This document shows, piece after piece, positions 35,168-44,835 of a DNA stretch of 64,000 nucleotides. Position numbers and translations under genes: made by a program. The DNA comes from CAZGNZ01 sp964527215. Lineage in GTDB: Bacteria > Fidelibacterota > Marinisomatia > SCGC-AAA003-L08 > JACNLC01. The stretch lies in the NCBI GenBank assembly GCA_964527215.1, contig CAZGNZ010000014.1, positions 1-64,000 of the forward strand, given 5' to 3'. Within the stretch, counting starts at the first letter, position 1. Each line of letters opens with the position of its first letter. The notes under the pieces are model-generated. The model did not search any database and was not told the DNA's origin. It worked only from the letters and a program-made list of their open reading frames with translations.

Positions 35168-36526
35168 ATGATTTCAGTAAATCCCGCCAACAATCAAGTG
35201 ATTCAGGAATATCAAAACCATACCCCGAAAGAGATTGGTGCCATACTGGACATGGTGCATACAGCCCAGAAGTACTGGCAGACATCATTCATGGCGCACC
35301 GCAGGCAGTGCATGCACAAAGCTGCAGAGCTGCTGAGATCGAGGACGGAAACACTGGCCGGGATGATCACAAGCGAGATGGGTAAAATCATTCGGGAATC
35401 CCGGGTGGAAATTGAAAAATGTGCCTGGGTGTGTGAATATTATGCCGACCATGCCCGAGAGTTTCTTCAGGATGACGTGATTAACTCGGATGCAGGAACC
35501 AGTTATGTTACATTCGATCCTCTTGGAGTGATTCTGGCCGTAATGCCCTGGAATTTTCCATTCTGGCAGGTATTCCGGTTTGCCGCTCCGGCCCTCATGG
35601 CTGGAAACGGTGCAGTTCTGAAGCATGCATCAAATGTTACCGGATGTGCTTTGTTGATTGAGCAGCTGTTTCGGGATGCCGGGTTTCCGGAAAACCTGTT
35701 CAGGTCGGTGCTTATCCCCGGGAAAACCACACCGAACCTGCTTTCTGATGACCGGATTGCAGCAGTGACTCTGACGGGCAGTGAGCCTGCGGGCAGTGCT
35801 GTTTCTTCCGCGGCAGGCAAACATATCAAAAAATCGGTTCTTGAACTGGGGGGATCAGATCCTTTCATCGTTCTGGAAGATGCCAATCTGGATCACTGTC
35901 TGGATACCGCCGTAACCGCTCGAATGCTGAACGCAGGCCAAAGCTGCATCGCCGCCAAAAGATTTATCGTTGTTGATCAGATTTATGAAAAATTTGTTTC
36001 CGGGTTGACAGACCGTGTGAAAGTCCTGAAGGTGGGGGATCCGATGGATGAATCCACTGAGATTGGGCCCCTCGCTCGGCCGGATCTGGCTGACGAACTG
36101 GAAAAGCAGGTTCAGCGTTCAGTCGAAATGGGTGCGCGTCCTACAGTGGGAGGGGGTCGCATGGATGCGCCGGGCTGCTTTTATCAGCCGACGGTACTGG
36201 CAGACGTCCAGGATGATATGCCAGCGTTTCGGGAAGAAACCTTTGGGCCGGTGGCAGCAGTCATACGGGCAGCGAATGAGGGGGAAGCCGTTAATTTTGC
36301 AAACAGGAGTGAATTCGGATTGGGTGCCAGTCTGTGGACCTGCAATCTGGAAAATATCAGCCAGAAAGTCCATGCCATTGAAGCCGGTGCAGTTTTTGTG
36401 AACGGGATGGTAAAATCGGATCCCCGTCTGCCGTTTGGCGGAATAAAGAAATCCGGATTCGGGCGGGAATTATCATATCAGGGTATCAGGGAATTCGTGA
36501 ATATTAAAACGGTCTGGATTCAATAA
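35168..36526 (+). CDS. Succinate-semialdehyde dehydrogenase-type aldehyde dehydrogenase
   Basis: A 452-residue aldehyde dehydrogenase of the YneI/Sad branch. It has MPWNFPFWQVFRFAAPALMAGN, the LTGSEPAGSAV Rossmann loop, the VLELGGSDPFIV glutamate, the catalytic cysteine in NAGQSCIAAKR and the closing NGMVKSDPRLPFGGIKKSG. It most likely oxidises succinate semialdehyde or a similar short aldehyde. AAAGAGGAG precedes the ATG at an ideal distance. It is a lone plus-strand gene; an R repeat ends about 160 bp upstream. Confidence 0.9.
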   Translation: MISVNPANNQVIQEYQNHTPKEIGAILDMVHTAQKYWQTSFMAHRRQCMHKAAELLRSRTETLAGMITSEMGKIIRESRVEIEKCAWVCEYYADHAREFLQDDVINSDAGTSYVTFDPLGVILAVMPWNFPFWQVFRFAAPALMAGNGAVLKHASNVTGCALLIEQLFRDAGFPENLFRSVLIPGKTTPNLLSDDRIAAVTLTGSEPAGSAVSSAAGKHIKKSVLELGGSDPFIVLEDANLDHCLDTAVTARMLNAGQSCIAAKRFIVVDQIYEKFVSGLTDRVKVLKVGDPMDESTEIGPLARPDLADELEKQVQRSVEMGARPTVGGGRMDAPGCFYQPTVLADVQDDMPAFREETFGPVAAVIRAANEGEAVNFANRSEFGLGASLWTCNLENISQKVHAIEAGAVFVNGMVKSDPRLPFGGIKKSGFGRELSYQGIREFVNIKTVWIQ

Positions 36527-36824
36527 TCCGAAGGTTGAAAAACTATCCAGTTAACTGCATTTCATAAAGCTATCACAGAAATATAATGAATTACTATATT
36601 AATGAATGTACCATAAATTTCCCTGGAAATATATCGGACGTTTCTTTGGGGCTGAATTAGAAATTTCTGGTTTTATCCATCAATAAACGGGTAATCAGAA
36701 GTCGAAAAACCATTGCCGGAATTCAAAATGTCCCATTGGGATGTTTGGATGAGAGCGCGGCCATTTATCGCCCAGCGGATGGTCTTATTTCATGATTGTT
36801 CCGTGGAGAGACTAAAATGTATTC

Positions 36825-38042
36825 CTAGGCAGGATTAATCATTTTTATATCCGATCCGGACGGTTCCTGATAAATCCGCAGACCGAATTCAGGAATCACT
36901 GCCAAAACATGATCAAATATATCCGACTGGATTTTTTCATAGGGAATCCATTCGATAGTGCCCGTAAAGCAGTAAATCTGCAGCGGAATCCCTTTTGATG
37001 TGACTTTCAGCTGACGTACCATCAGTGTCATTTCCTGGTTGATTCCGGGATGATGTCGAAGGTATTCTTCCATGTATTGGCGGAATGTGCCGATATTGGT
37101 CAGGTACCGGCCGTTGATTTGCAGTTCCGGCTTGATGATCTTTTTATTGTGACGATCCAATTCCAGCTGTTTATTTCGAATGTATTCACCCAGAACAGAA
37201 ATCTCCTTCAAATGCTCAATCTGTTTTTCAGTCAGGAATTGAACGCTGCCGGCGTCTATAAGGATTTCGCGCTTGATGCGCCGTCCGCCGCTCTCCGCCA
37301 TCCCGCGCCAGTTTTTAAATGTTGCATCCAGAAGTTTATACGTAGGAATGGTTGAGATGGTCTTGTCCCAGTTCTGAATTTGGATCTGATGAAGCGCGAT
37401 ATCGATAACATCACCGTCGGCACCGAAGGCCGGCACTTCGATCCAGTCGCCAACATTCACCAGATCGTTGGAATTAATTTGAATGCTGGCCACAAAGGAG
37501 AGTATGGTATCCTTGAAAATGAGCAGCAGAACCGCTGTCAGTGCGCCGATACCACTCAGAAAAACAAGAGGTGATTTGTCGAACAGAACCGCCGTGATCA
37601 ACAGTCCGCCAAGAACATACACCATCATTTTCAGAATCTGAAGATAACTCTTTATGGGGACCTGATGAGACAAATCCAGACCGGCATAGTAGTCGTTGAA
37701 AAGATTGAGTACAGACCCGATGACGAGCATCAGAAAAAGTATTATCAGTCCGCTGACGATCCGCTGGATCAATTCGTTCGAGCCGGGCAGCAGGTAAGCA
37801 AAATTATAGATGATGATGGCCGGTGCAAGGAAAGACAAACGGTTCAGCATCCTGGATTTCAGTACGCTGTCCTTGAGCCTTGGACTGGCTTTTCCAAGCA
37901 GCTTCAGCACTCCCCGGACAAGAAAGGATTTCACAAGGAAATAAACCGCCAGTGCCAGCAGTAAAATCCAGACGACATTCAGCAGACCCGCAAGGAATGG
38001 GCTGTTCTGAATACGAGCTGTAAACTGTGCAATGTAATCCAT
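36825..38042 (-). CDS. MscS-family mechanosensitive channel, YbdG-like
   Basis: A 405-residue membrane protein with about five N-terminal hydrophobic segments (for example ILLLALAVYFLVKSF) followed by the MscS-type pore and beta domain: LIFKDTILSFVASIQ, DLVNVGDWIEVPAFGADG and IQNWDKTISTIPTYKLLDATFKNW. The RGMAESGGRRIKR patch is characteristic of the YbdG subgroup, which has low-conductance gating. GAGG is 6 bp before the ATG. It starts right after the TPK stop, so three genes form an operon. Osmotic-shock release is the expected role. Confidence 0.92.
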   Translation of the reverse strand: MDYIAQFTARIQNSPFLAGLLNVVWILLLALAVYFLVKSFLVRGVLKLLGKASPRLKDSVLKSRMLNRLSFLAPAIIIYNFAYLLPGSNELIQRIVSGLIILFLMLVIGSVLNLFNDYYAGLDLSHQVPIKSYLQILKMMVYVLGGLLITAVLFDKSPLVFLSGIGALTAVLLLIFKDTILSFVASIQINSNDLVNVGDWIEVPAFGADGDVIDIALHQIQIQNWDKTISTIPTYKLLDATFKNWRGMAESGGRRIKREILIDAGSVQFLTEKQIEHLKEISVLGEYIRNKQLELDRHNKKIIKPELQINGRYLTNIGTFRQYMEEYLRHHPGINQEMTLMVRQLKVTSKGIPLQIYCFTGTIEWIPYEKIQSDIFDHVLAVIPEFGLRIYQEPSGSDIKMINPA

Positions 38043-38043
38043 G

Positions 38044-38688
38044 TTATTCCTCGTGATTCACCAAATAAACCATAATGGCTGAATGGGAAATTGTAACCTT
38101 AAACTGATCCTGCAGCGCTGTGTTGGAAACACCTGAATATAAATTTGGTAAGCAGGAATTATTAAAGTTATACTTTAAGTTTTCTGTCGTAATTCTTATA
38201 CTGGGATCCGGGCTGAATATGGATATCGGCTGACCGGGTTTGGATTGAAAAGTGCGCGTGTGAATCACCGGTAGAAATGTTCCGTAATCGGTGACAATCT
38301 GACACTTGATTTGACGGCATTTGCTCAAAACCTGGAAGATATTACCAAGGGCATGATCGTCTCTCAGACCGGATGCGCCCAAAACCACCGCGCGTGAATA
38401 TCCCTGTTCGATGACCCAGTTCAGCGCTTTTTCCAGATCGTACTGATTCTGATCCGGTTTATGAATCAGTATGTTAGAAAACCGGGTTTTCAGATCTGCC
38501 GAAATGGAGTCCAAGTCCCCGATGATGATATCGGGCTGGAGTTTGTGATCCACCAGTTTTTGGACGGCACCGTCGCAGCAGATGATGTGATGCGGAGAGC
38601 TGAGTTCTGACTTGAGCAGTTTTTGTCCCGGGAAACTTCCGTTTGCCAGAATAACTGCAGTGATGCGTGAATCAGTCATCTCTGGCAT
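38044..38688 (-). CDS. Thiamine pyrophosphokinase
   Basis: A 214-residue TPK. The ATP/thiamine motifs are present: VILANGSFPG at the N-terminus, CDGAVQKL, PDIIIGDLDSIS and HKPDQNQYDLEKAL, then GASGLRDDHALGNI. The C-terminal beta domain is short but complete. It makes thiamine diphosphate from thiamine. Its 5' end overlaps the M61 peptidase by 17 bp and its stop is 1 base from the channel gene. It is unusual for TPK to be tied to a peptidase and a channel, so the operon may be just transcriptional packing. Confidence 0.93.
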   Translation of the reverse strand: MPEMTDSRITAVILANGSFPGQKLLKSELSSPHHIICCDGAVQKLVDHKLQPDIIIGDLDSISADLKTRFSNILIHKPDQNQYDLEKALNWVIEQGYSRAVVLGASGLRDDHALGNIFQVLSKCRQIKCQIVTDYGTFLPVIHTRTFQSKPGQPISIFSPDPSIRITTENLKYNFNNSCLPNLYSGVSNTALQDQFKVTISHSAIMVYLVNHEE

Positions 38689-40432
38689 TCAGATCCTGAT
38701 CCCATTCCAGCAGCAGCCAGCTTCGGAAAAGGGCCTTCTGGGTTTCATTGGGATTTTGGACCTTCACCAGACCTGTGACTTCCGGAGGTTTCGGCAGAGG
38801 TATCAATTGAATTGTTCGCAGCAAACCATCCCTGGATATCAGTAAATCAGCAGGTTCATTAACCTTCAGCTCCAGCAGTCTTTTCATGTAATTATGCTTG
38901 TACAGCCGAATGCCGTTAACGGAAATGATTTCATCATGAACATTGAGTCCGCAGTTTTCAGCCGGCGCATCTGCCAAAACTTTTGTGATCACCATTTCGG
39001 ACTCTTTGAGCTCCATTCCAAGCCAGGGTTTGGGATGATTCGGATCGATATTGTTGTATTGAAGGCATATTCCAAATGGATTCAAAACCGCATCCAAATC
39101 CATTTCTTCCAAAGATTCCAGATATTTCCAGACATCATTCAAGGGTTCACCGGCTGTCGTTTCGCAAATTTCCTTGAAGCTTTCTTCCGTGTACCCATCT
39201 CCTGTTTTTCGGAATTCCCGCCAGAGGATCCTGAATACATCATCCAGGGTTTTCTTTCCCTCGGTGATCCTGCGGATGGTCAAATCCAGCGCCAGTCCGA
39301 TCAGGCTGCCTTTTAGATAATAGGAAATATGTGCATTGACGCTGTGTTCATCCTGCCGATAATGCTTTATCCATGTATCAAAAGAAGAATTCTTTATCGA
39401 CTGGTGAAGCCGTCCCGGAGTGGCCAGCATCTTTCGAATATCGGCCTTAAGAAGATTCAGATATTCCTGAACGGTAATAACCTTTGAGCGGCGCAGAAGG
39501 AAGTTGTCATAATAGCTGGTTATTCCCTCAGTCACCCAGTGCAGCCGGGTATAGTTTTCATTATGGAGGTCAATGGTGTGGAAATCCTGCGGATGGATCC
39601 GTTTTACGTTGAAACAGTGGAAAAACTCATGGGATACCAGACCCATGAATTTGATGTAGTCTGTGCGATTGATAAACCGGTGTCTTGAAAAAATCATACT
39701 GGCGCAGTTTTTGTGCTCCAGTCCGCCGTAACCGGAATTTACGGTTGTCAGGAAAAAGGTGTACCGGTCATAGGGAACAATGCCGAACATGGCATGGGTG
39801 ACAGTGAGGGTCCGGCGGGTATCGCGGATGATTTTCTGCATGTCATAGTTGCCGCTGCCGATAACTGCAAACTGATGAGGAGTTCCGGTGGTCATGAATG
39901 GATAAAGTATATGATTGCCAATGGCAATAGGGGAGTCCAGCAGTTCAGTGTAATTTTCTGCCGTAAATTCATGATCGCTGCCCTGAACAGCTGGCAAAAC
40001 CGTCGTGATCGTGGACCAATGCTCCGGTTTTTCAATAAAGATATGAAACGGTTGATTTTCAAAATTTTTCGGGGCAAGGAAAAGTCCGGCGCCCTGTATC
40101 ATACCCTGATCGGTATTCAGAAAACAATTACGAACCGTTTGTTCGAAAGCGTAAACCTGGTAGACAATCGAAACGGAGGTGGAACCATCCAGTTCAACAA
40201 GCCAGATATTTTTTCGGGTTTTATGGATTTCCAGATTTTTTTTACCGTCGCAGGCGGATATTATAAAGACATTTTTGGCATATTCACGGATCAGATACGA
40301 GCCTGGTGTCCATACCGGCAGATAGACTTCCTGGGATATACCGTCGAGATTGTTCAATTCTAGGGTAACGTGGAATAAATGCTTATGTGGTTCTGGCATC
40401 GAAACGTGAAAACGGCTGCCAGTATTGATCAT
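38672..40432 (-). CDS. M61 family metallopeptidase (glycyl aminopeptidase type) with PDZ domain
   Basis: A 586-residue peptidase. The zinc motif is HEFFH near residue 268-272 (VSHEFFHCFNVKRIHP), with LHWVTEGITSYYDNF near 305 supplying the third ligand. The N-terminal part is a beta-rich domain (VYLPVWTPGSYLIREYAKN). A PDZ domain is at about residues 490-570 (APAENCGLNVHDEIISVNG). There is no signal peptide from this start. It resembles M61 glycyl aminopeptidases. AGGAG precedes the ATG. First gene of the TPK/channel operon. Confidence 0.93.
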   Translation of the reverse strand: MINTGSRFHVSMPEPHKHLFHVTLELNNLDGISQEVYLPVWTPGSYLIREYAKNVFIISACDGKKNLEIHKTRKNIWLVELDGSTSVSIVYQVYAFEQTVRNCFLNTDQGMIQGAGLFLAPKNFENQPFHIFIEKPEHWSTITTVLPAVQGSDHEFTAENYTELLDSPIAIGNHILYPFMTTGTPHQFAVIGSGNYDMQKIIRDTRRTLTVTHAMFGIVPYDRYTFFLTTVNSGYGGLEHKNCASMIFSRHRFINRTDYIKFMGLVSHEFFHCFNVKRIHPQDFHTIDLHNENYTRLHWVTEGITSYYDNFLLRRSKVITVQEYLNLLKADIRKMLATPGRLHQSIKNSSFDTWIKHYRQDEHSVNAHISYYLKGSLIGLALDLTIRRITEGKKTLDDVFRILWREFRKTGDGYTEESFKEICETTAGEPLNDVWKYLESLEEMDLDAVLNPFGICLQYNNIDPNHPKPWLGMELKESEMVITKVLADAPAENCGLNVHDEIISVNGIRLYKHNYMKRLLELKVNEPADLLISRDGLLRTIQLIPLPKPPEVTGLVKVQNPNETQKALFRSWLLLEWDQDLNARDD

Positions 40433-40940
40433 AAAAACTCCTATGGCCGGAAAAAAATTGTCAATGTGAATGGATGTCCTGTTTGCCCTGAATTCAAATC
40501 CTGGTAATTCCGGAATCCGTACTCTCAGCTCACACCACGGAATGCCTTATGAAGATATCCAACAAAATTCGGAATTCCGCTGAAAACAGCTTAAAGGATA
40601 ATGATCTGTCTGAAATGAAAATGGATATTAAAAACCCACTCATTCCATCCATTAGATTTCTTCTGTTAAAAAACGAGTGAAAGATTCAGGTTAGCTGCCA
40701 AATAGGATCAATAAATTTAATAGAATTTTAACCGGAAAAAAATCAGAAATTGGATCATTTTTTATTAATATTTTGAAGTTCGGTTGCTGGTGTTTTAACG
40801 GGAATTTCCGCTGAGCAGCCTGCAGGGAAACGGGGGCGAGATGGCTGAAAGATTTTTTTACAGTTCAGTCCGGATGCCGGCCTTTGAATGCAGATTCAAA
40901 TCATTGCATTCACTGTCTCAAGGGTATTTAAATTACAGTC
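40433..40940. other. Divergent intergenic region
   Basis: A 508-bp gap between the M61 and RNA methyltransferase genes that must contain promoters for both. A stretch at 40620-40695 (TTCAGGTTAG at its end) looks faintly like the right terminus of a family M element, but it is too degenerate to call. Otherwise I see nothing. Confidence 0.45.
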
Positions 40941-41489
40941 ATGCACAGGAATAAACGATCCAACGATGAGCTGAAAGCTGACCGGCCGACAATGTCGGAA
41001 GTCCAAAAGATCCCCAGGCTTCCGGTTTCGGTCCTGGTGGAAAATGTCCGTTCGGTTCACAATGTCGGTGCTGTTTTCAGGTCCGCGGACGGTTTCGGAG
41101 CTGAACACGTCTATCTTGCCGGATATACTGCCTGCCCGCCGCGGAGCGATCTTCACAAAACCGCTCTCGGGGCGGAAGAATCCGTCCCGTGGTCGCATCA
41201 CCCTGAGCCGCTGAAGCTGGCACAAACTCTTCGCGATGAAGGCCTGCAGCTGGTGGCACTGGAACAGACCTGGGAATCCGTATCGATATATGATGTGTGC
41301 TGGCGGTTTCCGGTCTGCTATGTTGTGGGCAATGAAGTGACGGGGGTTTCGGAAGAAATGATTGCTGTCTGCGAGAAATGCATCGAAATTCCAATGAGGG
41401 GACTGAAGCAGTCGCTCAATGTGTCGGTAGCCGCCGGAATCGTCGGTTATGAGATCGGCCGAGTGTATTGTACCATGCACAATGCCTGA
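40941..41489 (+). CDS. SpoU/TrmH-family RNA 2'-O-methyltransferase
   Basis: A 182-residue SPOUT methyltransferase. The three family motifs are clear: NVRSVHNVGAVFRSADGFG, VVGNEVTGVSEE and the knot end IPMRGLKQSLNVSVAAGIVGYE. It methylates a ribose in tRNA or rRNA, using S-adenosylmethionine in a trefoil knot. No N-terminal RNA-binding domain is present. The start could be 40941 or the ATG at 40992; neither has a strong ribosome binding site. It begins the plus-strand run that continues through TruA. Confidence 0.9.
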   Translation: MHRNKRSNDELKADRPTMSEVQKIPRLPVSVLVENVRSVHNVGAVFRSADGFGAEHVYLAGYTACPPRSDLHKTALGAEESVPWSHHPEPLKLAQTLRDEGLQLVALEQTWESVSIYDVCWRFPVCYVVGNEVTGVSEEMIAVCEKCIEIPMRGLKQSLNVSVAAGIVGYEIGRVYCTMHNA

Positions 41490-41565
41490 GGCCGGACATG
41501 CTGTACCGGGCAGTGTCCGTGATGGACGGGGAAACAGGAGATTGTTTAACACCGCTGAAAACAAT

Positions 41566-42747
41566 ATGGATGAAAATATGAAAAAATATAATTACGGAAT
41601 ACTTGGAGCCGGTCGTCAGGGACTCGCCGCCGCCTATGATTTGGCGCGTTTTGGGAAAGCCGGGCATATACATCTCTGGGATATGAATCTGTCCGCTGCT
41701 GTTGACGGGGCGGAAAAAATTAACGGAATTGCGGAAGTTGATTTCGTGTCCGGCAGCCGTGTAAATGCCGCTGAGATCCCGGAACTAAAGAAGGCTTTCA
41801 GGCAGATTGATACTGTGATCGTTGCGGTTCCCTTTAAATTCATTCCGGGAATTACACAGGCAGCGATTGAAGCTGAAATCAATATGGTTGACATGGGCGG
41901 ACATACCGGTATCGTGCGAAACCAGCTCGACATGTCGGATCAGGCCCGGGAAAAGGGTATCGTCATCGTGCCGGACTGCGGTATGGGACCCGGTATGAAC
42001 ATCACGATGGCACTGCTGGCTATGGAGCAGATGGATACGCCGCGGCATGTCAGAATTTGGGACGGCGGCATCCCTGCCGATCCCTGCGAACCCTGGAATT
42101 ATGCCTTGTTTTTCAATATTAACGGTTTAACCAACGAATATTTCGGAAGTGCCTACTTTCTGCGGGACGGCAGAATTCAGGAAGTCCCCTGTTTTGAAGG
42201 ATATGAAAGACTGGATTTTCCCGAACCGTACGGACAGCTGGAAGCCGCGGTAACCTCCGGCGGTCTCTCCACTGCTCCCTGGACACTTAAAGGCACACTG
42301 GAAACACTTGAGAACAAGACGTTGCGGTATCCGGGCCATTTCGAATGGATGAAAGGGTATCGACAGCTGGGTCTGTTTGAGGAATCACCGGTTGAAATTT
42401 TAGGGATGGAGCTTGTCCCGAGAGAGATTTATCATGAACTGCTGGTCAGACAGCTCCCGGACAGGGTTCCGGATGTATGTCTGATGAGAGTTGAGTGCCT
42501 TGGAACCCATCAGGGAAAACCGAGACGGGCGGAAATCAATGCAGTTGAATTGTACGATTCCCGGACTGATCTTCTGGCGATGGAAAAATGGACCGGGTGG
42601 CATTGTGCCATTGTTGCCATACTTGCCACAACCGGTGAAATTGAACCTGGTGTGATCTCTGTTGAAAAAGCCGTTTCCGGTTCCAGATTTCTTCAAGAGG
42701 CAGAAAAAAGAGGATATGATATCCAAATTGAAGTTCAGGATGAATAA
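41566..42747 (+). CDS. Saccharopine dehydrogenase-like oxidoreductase
   Basis: A 393-residue NAD(P)-dependent enzyme of the saccharopine reductase/carboxynorspermidine synthase superfamily. Its Rossmann start is YGILGAGRQGLAAAYDLARFG, followed by DTVIVAVPFKFIPGITQAAI, MVDMGGHTGIV and DCGMGPGMNI, then the dimer/substrate domain. The start is uncertain: I use the ATG at 41566 (MDENMKKYNYG) because the fold starts right after it; an ATG at 41482 would overlap the methyltransferase. No nearby gene identifies a pathway (lysine or polyamine). Confidence 0.82.
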   Translation: MDENMKKYNYGILGAGRQGLAAAYDLARFGKAGHIHLWDMNLSAAVDGAEKINGIAEVDFVSGSRVNAAEIPELKKAFRQIDTVIVAVPFKFIPGITQAAIEAEINMVDMGGHTGIVRNQLDMSDQAREKGIVIVPDCGMGPGMNITMALLAMEQMDTPRHVRIWDGGIPADPCEPWNYALFFNINGLTNEYFGSAYFLRDGRIQEVPCFEGYERLDFPEPYGQLEAAVTSGGLSTAPWTLKGTLETLENKTLRYPGHFEWMKGYRQLGLFEESPVEILGMELVPREIYHELLVRQLPDRVPDVCLMRVECLGTHQGKPRRAEINAVELYDSRTDLLAMEKWTGWHCAIVAILATTGEIEPGVISVEKAVSGSRFLQEAEKRGYDIQIEVQDE

Positions 42748-42859
42748 CTTCCCGGGGAATCACCGGCTGCATAACAATGCATTCCGCTGCTTTGATATAT
42801 TGATGACTGATCAATTGAAATCAGGGTACATTTAATGCTTGGAAATCTGAGAAATCCTC

Positions 42860-43669
42860 ATGAATACGCGGAATTTTCTATTTACAATAGAATACGACGG
42901 AACTGAGTTTCACGGCTGGCAGATACAGCCGACGGATCGATCTGTACAGGGTGATATCGAGACGGCAATTCGGGATCTGCTTCCGGATCAGAAGATCACA
43001 CTGTACGGTGGAGGACGCACGGACTCCGGTGTCCATGCCCGGGAACAGATTGCCAATATCCACCTCGATACGAAGTTGGCGCCATTCGAGCTGAAGAATG
43101 CTGTCAACGCACGGCTGAAAAGGGATGTCCGGCTGCAAAACTGTCGTATTGTTCCGAATGATTTTCATTCCAGGTACTCACCTATTGCCCGGGAATATTC
43201 TTACACGGTTGTCCGCAATTATTCCGCCATTGACAGACGGCTGACCTGGTACGTGAAATACCCACTTGACTTCGATCTGCTGAACCAGTGTGCCGCCAGG
43301 CTGAAAGGTGAGCATGACTTCACCGCCTTCTGTAAAGCCACGGCTGAAGTGAATCACAAAAGATGCATTGTGTACAGGTCGGAATGGAATGGCTGCCAAG
43401 ATCGGCTGGTCTATCATGTAACGGCCAATCGGTTTCTGCAGCATATGGTGCGTTACCTTGCCGGAACGATGGTGGAGGTGGCAAGGGGCCGGTTTTCACT
43501 GGATGATTTTGACGGCATGCTGAACCAGACCAGGAAAGACCTGACCGTTGTTCGAGCACCTGCCCAGGGACTGGTCCTGGAAAAACTGTTTCTGGAACAA
43601 ACCGCTGATGCAGAGACTCTGAAGTCTGATGAAGCCGTTTCATTCCACGCAGCGGGGGATTCAATCTGA
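42860..43669 (+). CDS. truA: tRNA pseudouridine synthase A
   Basis: A 269-residue TruA. The catalytic aspartate is D55 in GGGRTDSGVHA. Further signatures are FTIEYDGTEFHGWQIQP at the N-terminus, FHSRYSPIAREYSYTV and ANRFLQHMVRYLAGTMVEVARG. It makes pseudouridine at positions 38-40 of the tRNA anticodon arm. It lies between a saccharopine-dehydrogenase-like gene and HtrA, with a 29-bp gap to the latter. Complete and normal in length. Confidence 0.96.
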   Translation: MNTRNFLFTIEYDGTEFHGWQIQPTDRSVQGDIETAIRDLLPDQKITLYGGGRTDSGVHAREQIANIHLDTKLAPFELKNAVNARLKRDVRLQNCRIVPNDFHSRYSPIAREYSYTVVRNYSAIDRRLTWYVKYPLDFDLLNQCAARLKGEHDFTAFCKATAEVNHKRCIVYRSEWNGCQDRLVYHVTANRFLQHMVRYLAGTMVEVARGRFSLDDFDGMLNQTRKDLTVVRAPAQGLVLEKLFLEQTADAETLKSDEAVSFHAAGDSI

Positions 43670-43698
43670 AATTTGATGAATTAAATGGATTGGGAAGC

Positions 43699-44835
43699 AT
43701 GATCAGAAAAGTAATTTTTGGCGTTTTGGTGCTGTGGGCGTTTGTGTTGAGTTATTATTACATCAGCAACTCTGCAAATGCCCAGAACGAAAGCAGTACT
43801 GTTCCAAGCAGTATCAGCTCATCCAGACAGACTGCCATCACACGGGCTGTTGAGAAAGCCGCACCGGCAGTGGTTGGAATCAATGTTACGCAGGTGAAGC
43901 GGCAGCGGACAAATTCGCTGTTTCTGGATCCTTTCTGGGGCGGTTTTTTCCCAAAAACACGCACGTATACCGTGGAAAACCTGGGTTCCGGGGTGGTGAT
44001 CAGTCCGGACGGATACACGGTGACCAATGCCCACGTGGTGGAGGATGCCTTTGAAATCATCGTCACAATGCCTGGCGGCAAGCAGTTTTATGCGGAACTG
44101 ATCGGGCTGGATAATCTGACCGATTTGGCTCTGCTGAAAATTGATGAGAAAAACATGCCGTATGCCGCAATCGGGAATTCAGAAGATCTGCTGGTGGGGG
44201 AGTGGGCCATTGCACTGGGGAATCCCCTCGGCCTGTTTGATGTGGGATACATGCCCACCGCCACGGCCGGCATCATCAGCGGCCTGCATCTGAATTTCGG
44301 TCAGAAAGAGGCCGGACGTGTGTATCAGGACATGATCCAGACGGATGCATCCATTAATCCCGGAAACAGTGGCGGTCCGCTGGTGAACGCAAACGGAGAG
44401 CTGATCGGAATAAATACGTTTATCATGACCGGAAGCGGATACTCCACCGGATCTATCGGTATCGGATTTGCCATTCCGATCAACCGTGTACAGGAAATTA
44501 TTGAAGATCTGAAGAAGTACGGTAAGGTAGAGCGTAATTTCAGAACCGGGGTGCAGGTTCAGACAGTGGATTACTATCTCCAGAAATATCTCCATCTGCC
44601 GTCCGCGGAAGGAGTGATCATTACCGATGTTGAATATCATTCCGCCGGTGAAGATGCCGGACTCCAGATCGGAGACATAATCCTGAAAGTGGATAACCGG
44701 CCTGTCAACAGTCGCGATGAAATCCTGAAAGTCATTGATGAGGGATTCCATAAGGCCGGTGACGACATACTGCTGGATGTATGGCGGGATGGAAAAAATA
44801 TACAGCTTAATCTTGAACTGGCGGAGCGTAAATGA
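43699..44835 (+). CDS. HtrA/DegQ-type periplasmic serine protease
   Basis: A 378-residue protease. It has an N-terminal hydrophobic signal anchor (VIFGVLVLWAFVLSYYYIS), the catalytic triad His in TVTNAHVVEDA near residue 111, Asp in NLTDLALLKI near 141 and Ser in NPGNSGGPL near 223, and one PDZ domain at about 270-378. It is a DegS-like architecture with a single PDZ; DegP would have two. The ATG at 43699 is preferred over a TTG three codons upstream. Its stop overlaps the purB start by 4 bp (ATGA), which couples protease and purine synthesis genes translationally. Confidence 0.93.
   Translation: MIRKVIFGVLVLWAFVLSYYYISNSANAQNESSTVPSSISSSRQTAITRAVEKAAPAVVGINVTQVKRQRTNSLFLDPFWGGFFPKTRTYTVENLGSGVVISPDGYTVTNAHVVEDAFEIIVTMPGGKQFYAELIGLDNLTDLALLKIDEKNMPYAAIGNSEDLLVGEWAIALGNPLGLFDVGYMPTATAGIISGLHLNFGQKEAGRVYQDMIQTDASINPGNSGGPLVNANGELIGINTFIMTGSGYSTGSIGIGFAIPINRVQEIIEDLKKYGKVERNFRTGVQVQTVDYYLQKYLHLPSAEGVIITDVEYHSAGEDAGLQIGDIILKVDNRPVNSRDEILKVIDEGFHKAGDDILLDVWRDGKNIQLNLELAERK

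Noticed and set aside
40620..40695. Possible degenerate family M end
   Set aside because: Only TTCAGGTTAG and a few bases match; too little to distinguish from chance.
41449..41565. Upstream starts of the saccharopine dehydrogenase-like gene
   Set aside because: Would overlap the RNA methyltransferase gene, and the Rossmann fold begins just after the ATG at 41566.
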